Assembly (NCBI GenBank): GCA_035079385.1
Contig: JAVHKY010000018.1
Location: 186,001-250,000 of the forward strand
DNA length: 64,000 nt
Direction of reading: 5' to 3'
From: Aspidiotus rigidus
Taxonomy: Eukaryota; Arthropoda; Insecta; Hemiptera; Diaspididae
Shown here: positions 12,420 to 23,400 of the stretch, piece after piece
How the letters are laid out: every line of letters starts with the position of its first letter
Position numbering within the stretch: position 1 is the first letter of the stretch
Position numbers and translations under genes: made by a program
The notes under the pieces: generated by a model
The model's database searches: none
What the model was told of the DNA's origin: nothing
The model's input: the letters and a program-made list of their open reading frames with translations, nothing else

Positions 12420-12735
12420 TTTTTCCCCAAGTTGCGAGGTATTTAGACCCTCCCATTTCTTCTCCTTATACCGTATCTAATATTACGCGCTGGTTGTAAA
12501 TCGTAAACTCGTTCTTCGACTGATCACGTCAATCACACCTTCTTGCTTGTATACTCTGAATTGCAAGATTGTATCAGCCTGTACGTGGTCTGAAAACGCC
12601 TTAAACAAATCCCACATCGTTCGACGACATGAGTACAGCTTTTCAACACCGCACCGCATCAATCCACTCGACAAAACACTCGTCGCGGTAATATATATTT
12701 CTCTCCTAACTAATTTAAAACAAATCGTGTATCAT
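12420..12735. repeat. Diverged duplicated segment, copy 2
   Basis: Direct-orientation partner of 9,690-9,960. Identity is patchy, with 20-bp perfect islands separated by diverged text. Confidence 0.7.
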
Positions 12736-14212
12736 TCGTATATACGTGTATATGAGCGACTACATTAACCTCCAATTTATATTCCGCTGGCTGCGCTGAA
12801 AAATTTAATATTATCACGATTAGCATGACAATAATTTCTACACTATAGGATTCTTTCAATTCCACTCGCAGCGAAAAGCGAAATTGAAAAAGAAAAGAGA
12901 ACGTACAGCTTTGAGTCGCCTTAATAAATATTTTAACAGAAATCGTGAACGCGAAAAGAGAGAGAAAAAAATCGATTAATTGTAAGACCCTATCATAAAC
13001 AAAGGATTACGAGAGCAATTAGATACTGATGTAAAAGTAAAGGAACGCAACTTCAACGTGTCACGAGTTGTTTACTCGGGTAGGTCAAGAGCGAGAAAAT
13101 CTTCTACCATTATTACATATGTCTTGCACTTTACGTACGTGTTGATTTGTAAACGTAACCCGTAAATATGATACCAAATTAATCACAATGAGTATAACTA
13201 GAAAATACATTTGTGGGTGTAATCTCCCCCCGTGCTCTCTTTTACCCTCGTGATAACTGATTCTGAGCTTGCGGCGACAAACTGAAGTAAGGAAAATGAA
13301 AACTTGGCAAATTATAAATGAGCAGCGCCATCATCATTTCACTCTCTTCCTTCAATTTGCCAATATTATGCGTCTAAGAAGATAATGACGCATTATTCGT
13401 TGATCTTCTATTATTAATTAATACGAAAGAAAATATTATTATTCTTGCATTTTTTCCCTTATTCTGAGCACTGCGTACAGAACAAGGTTGTTCACTTCTA
13501 TTTTTCTTCTTGATAATATTATAGATATCCTATACGCTAGTCTAGGACATCAATCTACCGTGTATATATGAATTAATGCGAAGGAAATTAATTATTATTC
13601 AGATTATAGGGTTTTCATGGTCGAGTATAAGAGAACTGTGCAGCGCGAAAAATCCTGCCTTAAATCGGATTCGTAGTCAACTCACTTTCTTCTTCTATGA
13701 TGAAAAAGCTTCAGTCTGCGGGCTGAGTTTTAATCTGATTTATGGCACATATACTTTTTTTTTACAAATACATAGTAATTTCACTATCAAGAATGAATAA
13801 TTGAGGAGTGCTTTGCGAGCAAAACACGTCATTCTCCTTTTTCATTGAAATTTACCGATCCAAGCCGATTCCTAGAGATTGAGAACTATGAATTTTATTT
13901 GTGAATAAGGGAGATTCGTTTTAAAAGATTTTCAGAACTCTTGCGGAAAGTCCTAATTTTCCAAATTCATGGTCAACGGAACGGGTCCATAGCACTTCTT
14001 CAATGACGAAGATGGTAACACCCTCCTCAGAAGCGGCCACTTTTTCCTTAAATCACTACAATATTAAAAACTACTGTACGAGCTTTCTTAAGGTCATCAG
14101 CTTAGGTTAAATAACTAAGGAGATTTCGTGAGAATCGAGAAGGGAAACATGAAAGAATTGAAGACAATAGCACCTGGTAGAAGTGAAGCGCTAACGGATT
14201 GGAATCGTTACG
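12736..14212. other. Gene-free stretch
   Basis: AT-rich non-coding sequence. No domain, RNA gene or terminal repeat recognised. Confidence 0.45.
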
Positions 14213-14218
14213 AAGAGC

Positions 14219-14384
14219 CAGGCGCGGATCCACGAGGGGGACAAACGGGACATGCCCCCTCCCAAAAAAAAACCAAAAAAAACAACAACAACAACAACAA
14301 CAACAACAAAAAATCCGTAGTTTCGAAGAAAATGTAAGAAAACAAAAAAAATGCCCCCCAAGTGATCGTCTGGATCCGCGCCTG
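14219..14384. mobile_element. MITE, family CAGGCGCGGATCCA, with 6-bp target duplication
   Basis: A 166-bp element with perfect 14-bp terminal inverted repeats (CAGGCGCGGATCCA and its complement). It is flanked on both sides by AAGAGC (14,213-14,218 and 14,385-14,390). The interior holds C-rich, A-rich and (CAA)n tracts. It is non-coding. A 6-bp duplication is unlike the usual 8 bp of hAT and is compatible with IS3EU-type elements, but the superfamily is not proven. A sibling lies at 16,321-16,444. Confidence 0.85.
14279..14310. repeat. (CAA)n microsatellite inside the MITE
   Basis: About ten CAA units in an A-rich context. Confidence 0.95.
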
Positions 14385-14390
14385 AAGAGC

Positions 14391-14767
14391 AGATGGATGA
14401 CGTGAAAGAACTGAGTGACAGAGGCGGATATTTTCAAGAATCGATATTGGAAAGATATTCATTTACTCATTATTAATTCAACGAGCCATAAAACAACTCT
14501 GAGGGTTATGGGCTCGATATCTCAGATAATTATAATAATTCATTATAATGAAAGATATAAGCCTATAATTATACATACTTCGGAAAAATTAAAACAATTA
14601 CAATACATGGAGATAGACTCAGAATATTTGAAGGAGAGGAAGATGAAGGATCACAAGAATATGGATGAAGTGAAGTGAGCAAGACGGAGGCGCTGAATTA
14701 GATGGTGTGAAGAGTTATTTTTTAGAGCTTGGAAAAAGGAAGAAGAGACATTCAAGGAAACTTGGAA
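14391..14767. other. Short gap, no gene recognised
   Basis: AT-rich spacer between two MITEs, with nothing recognisable. Confidence 0.4.
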
Positions 14768-15170
14768 GGGGGCGTCCATAAATTAAATGAGGCTTTTTTT
14801 TTTTTTTTTTGGGGGGGGGGGGGGGTCCAGCTAAGTTTTATCAAAACTCACGTGAGGGAGAGGGGGTGCCGACAAATTTCATGTAATTTTTTTTGTCGCA
14901 CAAATACATTCTAAAATATTGCTAAACTGGCGTAAATTTAATAAAAACTACTCCTTTTCGAATAGGTGATCAAGAAAATTACGTTTTTTTAATAGATAAA
15001 CGCGATTAAGCACAGATAAACGTATTTAAAGCAAAAATACACATTTTGGAAAACCTCACGCGAGATAAGAGGGGGGAGGGGGTCAAGGCAAATCTCACGA
15101 TATCTCACCAAGGGGGAGGGGCGGGGTCGAAAATCACAAAAATCGCCTCACCTAATTTATGGACGCCCCC
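14768..15170. mobile_element. MITE with GGGGGCGTCCATAAATTA ends, copy 1
   Basis: A 403-bp element with perfect 18-bp terminal inverted repeats (GGGGGCGTCCATAAATTA). GAA flanks both sides (14,765-14,767 and 15,171-15,173), a possible 3-bp target duplication. The interior has a T run, a run of about 16 G, and GAGGGGG blocks near both ends set beside CTCACG and CAAATCTCAC words. It is non-coding. It closely resembles 34,344-34,727. Confidence 0.85.
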
Positions 15171-15189
15171 GAAGTTTTGAAGAACGGGA

Positions 15190-16314
15190 CACGAGAAGGT
15201 TTGATCGACGTTTAGTTTGAGTTCGTGAAAGTCACGTCAGGATGTGGGTGATTGGGAGTTTCGGTCAATCAGATGTAAGTGTGTGATTGGAGTATGACCT
15301 ATTCTTAATCTGCTGATGATAACGGTATCCCCACGTACAGAAGTTCTGACGGAGGTTGACCAAGTGGCAGGAGTCTTTTTAATGTGGAGGAGTTTGTCCG
15401 GAAAATTTCGGTCTGAATATTTAAGATGAATAAGAGTTAATCATTTTTAGAGTTTAAGACGGGGAAGAGAGAGCGATTAGTAATAGTAGTGAAGATGGTG
15501 GCTTGTTCAGCTGTCTGTAATGTGGCCAAGTATCCAAATGAATAAGACGTGAGCATTAAATTAGGTATGAGTTTGGAGCGTGAGAAGGATTCTTTGTGTA
15601 AGAGGGTTAAAGGTACATAAGTGCGAGGGAAAGTGAGTTTATGAGGAGGAGAAATAGTTAAGGGCTTCTTTACTTGTGGAAATATGCTCGTAAAACATGG
15701 TACCGAAAATCACATTTTACTGCTCGAATTTTCAATAGATCTTTCTGAATAATTGAAATGTTTTCCAGAAAGGTTCAACCAGGGGCGCTATCGAAGCAGA
15801 ATTTTAAAATTTTTTCTCATACTTTCTCAATTAAACGTTGAAATGGTGAAAATTCGTCTATTTTCTGACGAGAGTAAAGTTCTTCTCGAACCAAAATTCA
15901 TGATTCTGTTCCGATAGCGCCTTTCGTTGATCTCTTTTCTACAACATTTTCAAAGATTGAAAAAATTCGTCGGAAAATGGAGTCCTGAGATGTGACCTTA
16001 CAAAATCATTCCTCGTCATTTGTTACGAGGACAACCTAGGTACGCACGACAAGCGTCGCGTAGTGACCGCTGGCTTCCCGAACCTTGCAGGGTTTTTGGG
16101 GATGTTTATGCAACTTATCGTACACTGTTTCGGAGTTTCAAAACAAGTAAAGCACACCCTTAAGATAGATGAAAAAGACAGGCAAGTATTGCCATGACTT
16201 CGGCAGTAAGGTGCGATGGAAGGAGATGGATCCATGTATGTAACATGCGTAGGCCGTTTTCTCTTCAATTTTTGAGCCATCAGTGATGACAAAGGGGTGT
16301 GATCAGCATATCCT
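15190..16314 (-). mobile_element. I-clade non-LTR fragment A (RNase H to C-terminus)
   Basis: Minus-strand pieces of the ORF2 C-terminal part run from high to low coordinates. FVITDGSKIEEKTAYACYIH (RNase H start, catalytic Asp in TDGS) lies at about 16,290-16,225. FIWILGH is near 15,540. PATWSTSVRTSV with SRLRIGHTPITHLHLI is near 15,380-15,290. These align with TDGSKKLNRTAYAY, FIWIPSH and RLRIGHTRTTHSYLI of the intact element at 35-39 kb. It is decayed by frameshifts and split by a MITE at 15,658-16,163. The RT and endonuclease are absent. Confidence 0.8.
15658..16163. mobile_element. MITE with TTAA target, copy 1
   Basis: Bounded by TTAA on both sides (15,658-15,661 and 16,160-16,163), with inverted ends of the form TTAAGGG...TTTACTTGT over about 20 bp. 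It is inserted within RNase H fragment A, whose homology stops and resumes at its borders. The sequence is about 90 percent similar to 21,501-21,966. A TTAA target is typical of piggyBac-like elements, although the end sequence here opens GGG rather than CCC. Non-coding. Confidence 0.85.
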
Positions 16315-16320
16315 TGCTTC

Positions 16321-16444
16321 CAGGCCCGGATTTCCCCCTCCTAAAACCCCCCAAAAAACTAAAAAAATTTAAAAAAAAAGTTCTTCGGACTTTTTTTGGA
16401 TTACCCCCCCCCCCCCCCAAAGTGATCGTCTGGATCCACGCCTG
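16321..16444. mobile_element. MITE of the CAGG...CCTG family, copy 2, 6-bp target duplication
   Basis: A 124-bp element starting CAGGCCCGGAT and ending TCTGGATCCACGCCTG, flanked on both sides by TGCTTC (16,315-16,320 and 16,445-16,450). Its right end shares AGTGATCGTCTGGATCC with the element at 14,219-14,384. The interior is poly-A, poly-T and poly-C rich. Non-coding. Confidence 0.85.
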
Positions 16445-16450
16445 TGCTTC

Positions 16451-17330
16451 AAGTTCCTTTTATGGGTAAAGAAGGTGCTGTTGCTAGATTTGGGGATTCG
16501 GTTAGATTTAGTGGGATGATGAGCTGGGCGAAGGTCTAAAGTGGAGACGATTTATAAACGCATAAAAGGGGGTCAACTGTGAATAATTCATCGAGAGAGT
16601 GAAGCAGGCCATGTTTGATTCTGTGGGCTGGAGGAAGGTTATTGTTTGGGATGAAGATGGAATTAAAAAAGGTGGGAAGAAGAAGATAAGAATGGGAGAG
16701 ACGAGTAAGTGAGAATGATTCTTCAAAACGGGAAGTTCGATCAGAAAAAGTCCAAGGTGCTGGCTCGTTTTCGATTGCTCAGAGTTTATTTGAATAAGTC
16801 ATGCCGTGAGTCGAGTATTAGGGATTCGTAATAATTTTTGAGGTCATAGGTAATAGTAAGTATGGGAAAGAAGACAATCTTTGGCGGCAAGGTCGACCCC
16901 CTTGCGTTCTAGGAAGTTCACGTGGCCTGGAATCCAAACAAAGGTGACTGGTGTTGAGCAACAGTAAGTGAACGTGTTGAAATCAGAGATCAGATGAGTG
17001 GGGCCCTGCATAGTCAGTGTAGATGAAAGTGAATCAATAAACAGTAGGAATTAAAGCTGAGGGGTACCAAGAGTAAGATAGGGAAAACAAAAATATACAA
17101 GGCGGTGAAATAGGAGATTGTTTATAACGCCAGTAGTTAGACAGAGTTCACATACTCAGTTTTTGGTCAAACTAGCTGTTGGGTCAGAAATTCGATGGTT
17201 TTCAGTGAGTTATCGGTATATAGTGTTGTGAGTTTTGAGGATATTAGCAAGATCAAGGAGGGGTCAGCCTTGGAGGGGTAAATAATAGGGAAAGTCAATT
17301 TACATAGTCGAGTTTACTTTCCATTATGCC
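16451..17330 (-). mobile_element. I-clade non-LTR fragment B (RNase H to C-terminus)
   Basis: A second minus-strand C-terminal ORF2 fragment. LIDSLSSTLTMQGPTHLI is near 17,040 and TFVWIPGHVNFLERKGVDLA near 16,930 (RNase H D-S-L, W-I-P-G-H and catalytic Asp region). LKNYYESLILDS is near 16,830 and DELFTVDPLLC near 16,570 (the decayed zinc-knuckle region). It cannot be continuous with fragment A, because the W-I-P-G-H block lies 5' of A's TDGS on the minus strand. It is decayed and has no RT catalytic core. Confidence 0.75.
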
Positions 17331-18260
17331 AGAGCATGTTATGCCCCGTGATATTCAGAAAGTCGCTTTTTCTTTCTTCATTTTAGAGAACGCGCTATCA
17401 TAATTGGAAGAGTAGAAACTATATTTCCTCAAATTATGACGATCGGGGTACTTGCGTACTCCTGATATGTTAGAACGTACATACGTATCTTTTAATAAGT
17501 TTATTTACGTGTCTCGACTTAACGGATTCCACGAAGGAATTGCGAACATTTTATTGCCACAATATCATTAACGATGACAAACTCTCTTTTCTCCCAGCAT
17601 TATTCCTTCTTATCAGTAACATCTTTATTGTTATTAGACACCTTTGTCTGTTTCACTTTCATACACGTTTCCGCGTCAATTATTGAATTAACTCTCGTCG
17701 CGAGATCTATTTTTTCTTATCTGGCATTTCCCGTCGATATTCGTATACTCGGTCATTGTGCCCTACGTCGGAAATTTTCGACGAAATTTGACACTGAACA
17801 AAGAGATTCTCGATCGGATGAAATTTTCGCCGCTTTGACTTTCTTCCTCTTCCTCCTTTTTTTTTTTTTTTTTCTCTCCGAAGGTAATAAAAATCTGGGC
17901 GTTTAGCGCGTGCAGTAATCTCTTTCATAGAAGCGATTCCAAGTACCTCGCAATTAAATAAGAATCAATTCGCCCCTCACACTTTCTTCTTCTCGATAAT
18001 TACATGTTTGTTGTACGTCAGATTTTTCTGAAAATTTGGGAGGTCGTTGACTCGCTATCTATTGCATCGTAGACATTCCAAACAGATCCGAAATTCCTCC
18101 CTAGTCTACAGCGAAAACGACAAAACTCGCGCATTGTTCCCTCCTCCAAAGAAGGATTAACGTTATCTCGTACCGCGGAAAAATATCATATGCTTCAAGA
18201 TGTCTTCATCACATACGAGCAAATATTTGTCTAGAATAACGTAAGCACGCGAACACCTAC
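17331..18260. other. Gene-free stretch
   Basis: AT-rich non-coding sequence between the transposon cluster and the candidate host exon, plausibly the intron downstream of that exon on the minus strand. Confidence 0.4.
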
Positions 18261-18411
18261 CTTATAAAGTTTATCTCGATTATACCAAGCGTCCTCTTCG
18301 TCTTCGTAGTGAGCGTGGTGGTGATGATCGTGAAGACTGAGATCATCTCTCGACCTAGAAAGTATACGTCTTCTGGATATCATGTCCGATGTATGAAGTG
18401 TATTTGGCCAA
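18261..18411 (-). CDS. Internal exon of a host gene, possibly an MH2-domain protein
   Basis: A 151-bp minus-strand exon bounded by a good acceptor (CTCTCTGTTACAG before 18,411) and a good donor (AAG|GTAGGT after 18,261). It begins with one base completing a codon and then has 50 open codons: WPNTLHTSDMISRRRILSRS, RDDLSL, a short His stretch, an acidic run and WYNRDKLYK. The frame closes outside the splice borders. From memory, insect MH2-domain (Smad-like, 'expansion'-type) proteins carry a similar WYNKDKLYK segment just upstream of the MH2 domain; this identification is unverified. The exon is basic then acidic and looks like an inter-domain linker. Neighbouring exons must lie in long introns or outside the window. 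Confidence 0.55.
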
Positions 18412-20054
18412 CTGTAACAGAGAGAATTTATTTTTAAAATTACGCAATCGGGTATATAATGCAATACTTTACGTGCACGCGGTTTCAAGTAGCAAATAAT
18501 CTGGTATATTTTAGTCGATAACAAAAATCATTGTTCGACGGCTGGCTATCTTACGATGTGAAATTGTGAAGGGAGGTTGTTCAAATAAATTACGTCTAGT
18601 CTCTCTGTTGGTACTTGAAAACAAGAAAACTTGCAACGCCATAAAATCTATGCCTATAATACCCTTTCGAAGCTGTATGAGCTGCTATGTATTTTTTTTC
18701 TGACTTCGCGTAATCGCCTATTGTACCGGTGGTAGCGATTTTTTGAATGAAGACTTCCCATCACGCCGAGAGACGTGAAGATAAATAGAATAGTAGTTTT
18801 ATTTTTTTTAAGCGCGTATCGTTACGTAAACTCGTATAAACAAACACGCGAGAGTTATTGAAATACTTAGGTTTTTTTTCAAAAGGGGGGAAAAAAATGA
18901 TCGTGTTTTCTCTCCTCTATTTTGCTCACTCGTTAACATCGAATTTCTCTAGCGTAATCCGCGCGAGCACGACTTATCTGATCCTCTATCCAGATCATGG
19001 TGTACAAAGTTCAGTAGGCTGGTGTTCTTTACTCTATTTGTTTTACTTCTCTTCCTAACAAGGAAACCTTATGGCCGATTAAAAACAGATATCAAATACG
19101 TATATATATATATACACCTAATTACACATCGAGGGTATTGGCGATAGATAGCGAGGTAATTATATAAGCCGCGGGATGATGGTGATTTAAGCGCAGCCTA
19201 CGGTAGGCGCAAAGGCGTTCTCGCCGACTTGAGTCGTCTAGCCCGGTAACGAGCGTGCGATTTTGAGGTTTTACGCTTTAATAGAGTATTGTCGTATTCG
19301 GTAATTATAACGAGATTGAGCGAGAAAAATCTAATCAATTCAGGCAGATCGAGATGCACCGTCGAGTAATCGCGCGGTAAGTTTCTCGCTTCACTTATTA
19401 TCGTATATACAACAACGGCGAGTCTGCTTTTAATTGCACCGCGGACATTATCTAATATTATTATTGACCTATATTCCGCGCCTTACTTGTTCGTTAATTA
19501 CAAGATATACACGTTGCTTAAAATCTGCACGTTTCATTGAAAAAAAAAAAGTAATAATAAATAGTACAAAATAAGAAGGCGATTCTCGTGTGAGTTATCG
19601 ACGATAAAATAGTTCTTTTGTAACGCGAATTCGGGCGTAAGGCGCGAGCAAACTGAATTTGTTAATCGATCAAGAGAAATAAGTTGACTCGGTGCAACTG
19701 CACAGTCACGTAATGAACATTCATTATCGACTAATGTTCGTACCTAGTATGTTGGTGGTCGCGATTGACTATATTTGTCTAGCCTCGAGCTTCTCCAGAA
19801 GAATTTGGTCAACTATAAAACCGTTCTTTCGGCAGACTCGAGCACTCCTCCGAGGGTTCCAACTTGTTTTGCTCCTCAAGAAATAGAATATAGGAAGTGC
19901 TACTCGAAAGCTTAATGGAGAAAGTGGGTCCAGTTTCTAAACTTGATATTCACGTGGGACATATGTTTGTGCACAGGAAACAATAACTTTTTATAAACGA
20001 CTCAGAGCTTTGGCATACGAATTTGACCAATAGACATACGCTCGCCTACTTATT
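18412..20054. other. Gene-free stretch with a possible plus-strand promoter
   Basis: Mostly AT-rich. TATATAAG at 19,161-19,168 is followed by GC-rich text, an ATG at 19,354 and a consensus donor GTAAGT at 19,377. This arrangement could be a first exon but may be chance. Nothing else recognised. Confidence 0.35.
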
Positions 20055-20140
20055 TACTCGCAATTCCGAAAATTATCTGCGAGTTCAGTACGACGTCACC
20101 GACACTAGGTGGTAGTGAGAATACATATCTTCTTATTCTC
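20055..20140. repeat. Direct repeat, copy 1
   Basis: Shares AAAATTATCTGCGA, then a GTACGACGTCACCGACAC-like block and GTGAGAAYA, with 21,205-21,285 in the same orientation, about 1.15 kb apart. Possibly the edges of an old insertion or a small duplication. Confidence 0.6.
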
Positions 20141-21204
20141 CTCGACAGAAAATAATTCTGGTTGATAAATGCCGACGTTGACGCTCAGGCATTTTGTTAT
20201 CCCTAACACAAACCAATGCTTCCAGATGAGAATCTTATGAAACCAACAGAAAAATGTGTACAGATTCCTTGATAAAAAAATTCTAAATGGTTCCGGAACG
20301 TAATAAATTGCGGTTTCGAAGCAGATATAACTGCTATAAAGCGGGTTAGAATGGCTCCAGAGTGAATCGAAACAGGTCAAAACGGCTCTCTCAAGAAACT
20401 TGAACAAAAATTCAGCAACAAATTGAGGCTCTGAGCCTTAATTTCTTGCTGAATTATATGATTTTCTTTGCACGAAAAAAATCCTAACCTTCTTGAACAG
20501 AAAGTAAAAAAGTTTTATACAAAAATCCGACGCACCCAACTCTAGGTGGTGTTTTGGCTTATTGATTTATAAAACTCGAAGGTTCGGCATGTAGACTTGT
20601 TCTTGCGCCATTATTCGTGCCGTGCATCCATCAGAGCGCGCCACTACCGAGCCGTAGTAGTCTACATATTCACTTAAATTGAAATATATATCTCAACAAA
20701 TGCGATGTTTCCAGTATACAAATTTTTTGAACGAAGTATTTTCTTTCAATTGGGACTATTTTTTATACTAGGATTCTGAATTTTCGCTCAACTTTCACCC
20801 TTTCCTCTCCGATGAGAGAAGTCGATACTATAGGACTGCACGGCCCGAACAAAAGAACTCAGACGTGACCTGTAGACACCTGTTGAAACAGCGACAAAAA
20901 CGCTCAATCAATTCGGGCCAGCCATCTGCTAGAAGCGTTAAGACCGGCAAAATTGAAAACGAGAACATGACAATTTTCCCATTTTCTCAAAATAAGTTGG
21001 GAACGAAACAATTTAGGAGAAAAATGAAAAGAACAAAATTTATAGAGCGTAAAATTTTCTACCAATCGTCTTCCCTCATAAAAATTGATTTGGGTCGATT
21101 TAAGGAAAGATTCCGTACTCACCCGCATCGCCCATCAATTTTTGTTTGCGATACTAACCGTGTCCGGTCCGAATAAGTACTAGCGGTACGACTTACGATC
21201 TTGC
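20141..21204. other. Gene-free stretch between direct repeats
   Basis: No domain recognised. The 103-codon frame at 20,865-21,176 (plus) has no recognisable motif. Confidence 0.4.
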
Positions 21205-21285
21205 CATTCTAAAAATTATCTGCGAATTTGGTGCGACGCCACCGACACAAAATGGTCGTGAGAACAGGTGCATTTCTACACGTAC
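21205..21285. repeat. Direct repeat, copy 2
   Basis: Partner of 20,055-20,140 (AAAAATTATCTGCGAATTTG and GCGACGCCACCGACAC). Confidence 0.6.
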
Positions 21286-21500
21286 TTCTCAATGTTCGTA
21301 CATTTTTTGACCATTCTTTTGGCATTCAACAAAAGATGATAATGATGTATGAGATTTAAGACTAATCGCATCAAAATCTGCCCCTCACGTGCGCGGGTAC
21401 CGGGTCTTTCCCTGCTCGCTTCCTGCTTCTTATCATGTTGATACTTGCTTCGCTATGATCTGATGGCAAGGGAATAAATTTTCCTCGTCAAAGATCTATA

Positions 21501-21966
21501 TTAAGGGTATGATTTACTTGTGGAAATATTATGCTCGTGAAACATGGTACCGAAAATTACATTTTACTGCTCGATTTTTCAATGGATCTTTCTGAATAAT
21601 TGAAATGTTTTCCAGAAAGGTTCCAGTCGAAGCAGAATTTTAAAATTTTCTCTCATACTTTCTCAATTAAACGTTGAAATTGGTAAAAATTCGTCTATTT
21701 TCTGACGAGAGTGAAATTCCTCTTGAGCCAAAATTCATGATTCTGTTCCGATAGCGCCTTTCGTTGAACTCTTTTCTACAACATTTCCAAAAATTGAAAA
21801 AATTCGTCGGAAAATGGAGTCCTGAGCAAAATCATTCCTCGTCATTTGTTGACAAGCGTCGCGTAGTGACCGCTGGCTTCCCGAACCTTGCAGGGTTTTT
21901 GGGGATGTTTATCCAACTTATCGTAAACTGTTTCGGAGTTTCCAAACAAGTAAAGCACACCCTTAA
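21501..21966. mobile_element. MITE with TTAA target, copy 2
   Basis: A 466-bp copy of the 15,658-16,163 element, with TTAA at both limits (21,501-21,504 and 21,963-21,966) and the same TTAAGGG...ACTTGT inverted ends. It lacks about 40 bp relative to copy 1, in short internal deletions. Non-coding. Confidence 0.85.
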
Positions 21967-22904
21967 GCACGCACCAATAAAATAAAAACTAGGCGAACGA
22001 AGATACAACTTGATACAAGGTATTGATTTGGCGAGAGGGGTGAAACAAGGGCGAGTGAAGGAACGGGAAAGAAGAAAAACTGGTTTACAGGACAAGACAA
22101 ATACGGGTACTTAGGTTAGAGAACGAGACTTCATAGGTTCACAAGAATATAAATGAGAAAGTAGGAAGATCGCGACAAATACAAGAATTTTTACACAAGG
22201 GACAAAATGGTATAGTCGAGGACAGGAGTGTATGAAGATTTGTCAACTATCGATGAGACACCAATGACCGTGATCTATTTTAAAAGCCCAAGAAATACTG
22301 CTGGGGGAACACCCGTAGTCAAGAAGGGTGGGGAAGTTGAACTTTTCTACTGTCAGTCCTGAAAAAAAAAGTACTGATAAGCTGGAGGAAGAAGAACAGT
22401 TTGAATGCCCTCTAAATTTTCATAGAATTCCCACCAAAAATTGACTCTAGCTGCGCGTTTGAGTGATAGGGAAACATGATCTTCACCTAATTTATGGACC
22501 CAAAAAAATGTTTGAACCTCGTGCTATACGTATAGACGAGGCGGTACTTTGTACGGAAGTGAGTCAGTATCACTCCCTGAAGATTTCCTCGTCTTTTTGA
22601 ATAGACAGTACACTTTTATCCATTTGAATGAAGAAAAATAAGCGGGGATCCAATAAATTTTCTTGGCCTTTCTATTTCCATCAAGAGTGGCAACAATGAG
22701 TCCGGCATCCACCCTCTCCCACCCATAAGAACGTTGCCATCTCGACTTTCCTTCATAGGTTCATTTCTACCCTTCAACATTCTTTGAGTTCCGCGAGGTG
22801 GAAGCGGTCGTCTACCGACTGGCCATTGTCAGTTACCAAAAGATCGACATCAAGGGAAACTCATCAGGAGAGCCACCGAATCTACGACTCCCGCTGCTTG
22901 GAGG
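21967..22904. other. Gene-free stretch
   Basis: No gene recognised. CACCTAATTTATGGAC at about 22,485 matches the end of the GGGGGCGTCCATAAATTA MITE family and may be a solo remnant of one terminus. Confidence 0.4.
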
Positions 22905-23400
22905 AGGATAAAATAGATCCGCCTTCCTTATTAAGATTCTTACTCTTAGCAGGTTAGCCATACGCCAAGTCCCTTCCAGCTCCAGTCCACGTTCTATGTT
23001 TTCAGTACCCTCAGATCTCTTCTGAAGTAGGTCTAAGGATCTTATCCCAACTAATGAGGAGTGCGGCGTCCAAAGACGAGACCTTCACAATTTTCCTGCC
23101 GTCCACATCGGCACAACTGAGCCATAACTGAAAATTTGGCTCGAAGAGTACATGAAAACCAAGCGGAACACGACCTCGACCTTCTTTAGACATTTGATGG
23201 AGAATAGCCACGAGTTTATTCATAGGCTGAGGTTCTCTTACAGGTCGAGAACTCCTTCCGGAGAACTTACGAAATCGCTCACCACAACTTGGACAATAAT
23301 ATCATCCTACAGCATGTTCCTACCTCTACTTGAACTTGTATCTTATCTCTACCTTCTTCCTCTAACTGGGTCCCACCTTCTCCCTTTTTCATAACTTCCT
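22905..23400. repeat. Dispersed repeat, copy 2 (uninterrupted)
   Basis: Homologous to 5,990-6,315 plus about 7,610-7,655. This copy lacks the RT insertion and so shows the pre-insertion state. On the minus strand it has an open frame (23,011-23,223) reading LSCADVDGRKIVKVSSLDAA, similar to copy 1. The protein is not recognised. A polypyrimidine tract continues to about 23,560. Confidence 0.65.

Noticed and set aside
14102..14462. Frames with poly-Gln, poly-Asn or poly-Cys
   Set aside because: They translate the (CAA)n tract inside the MITE.
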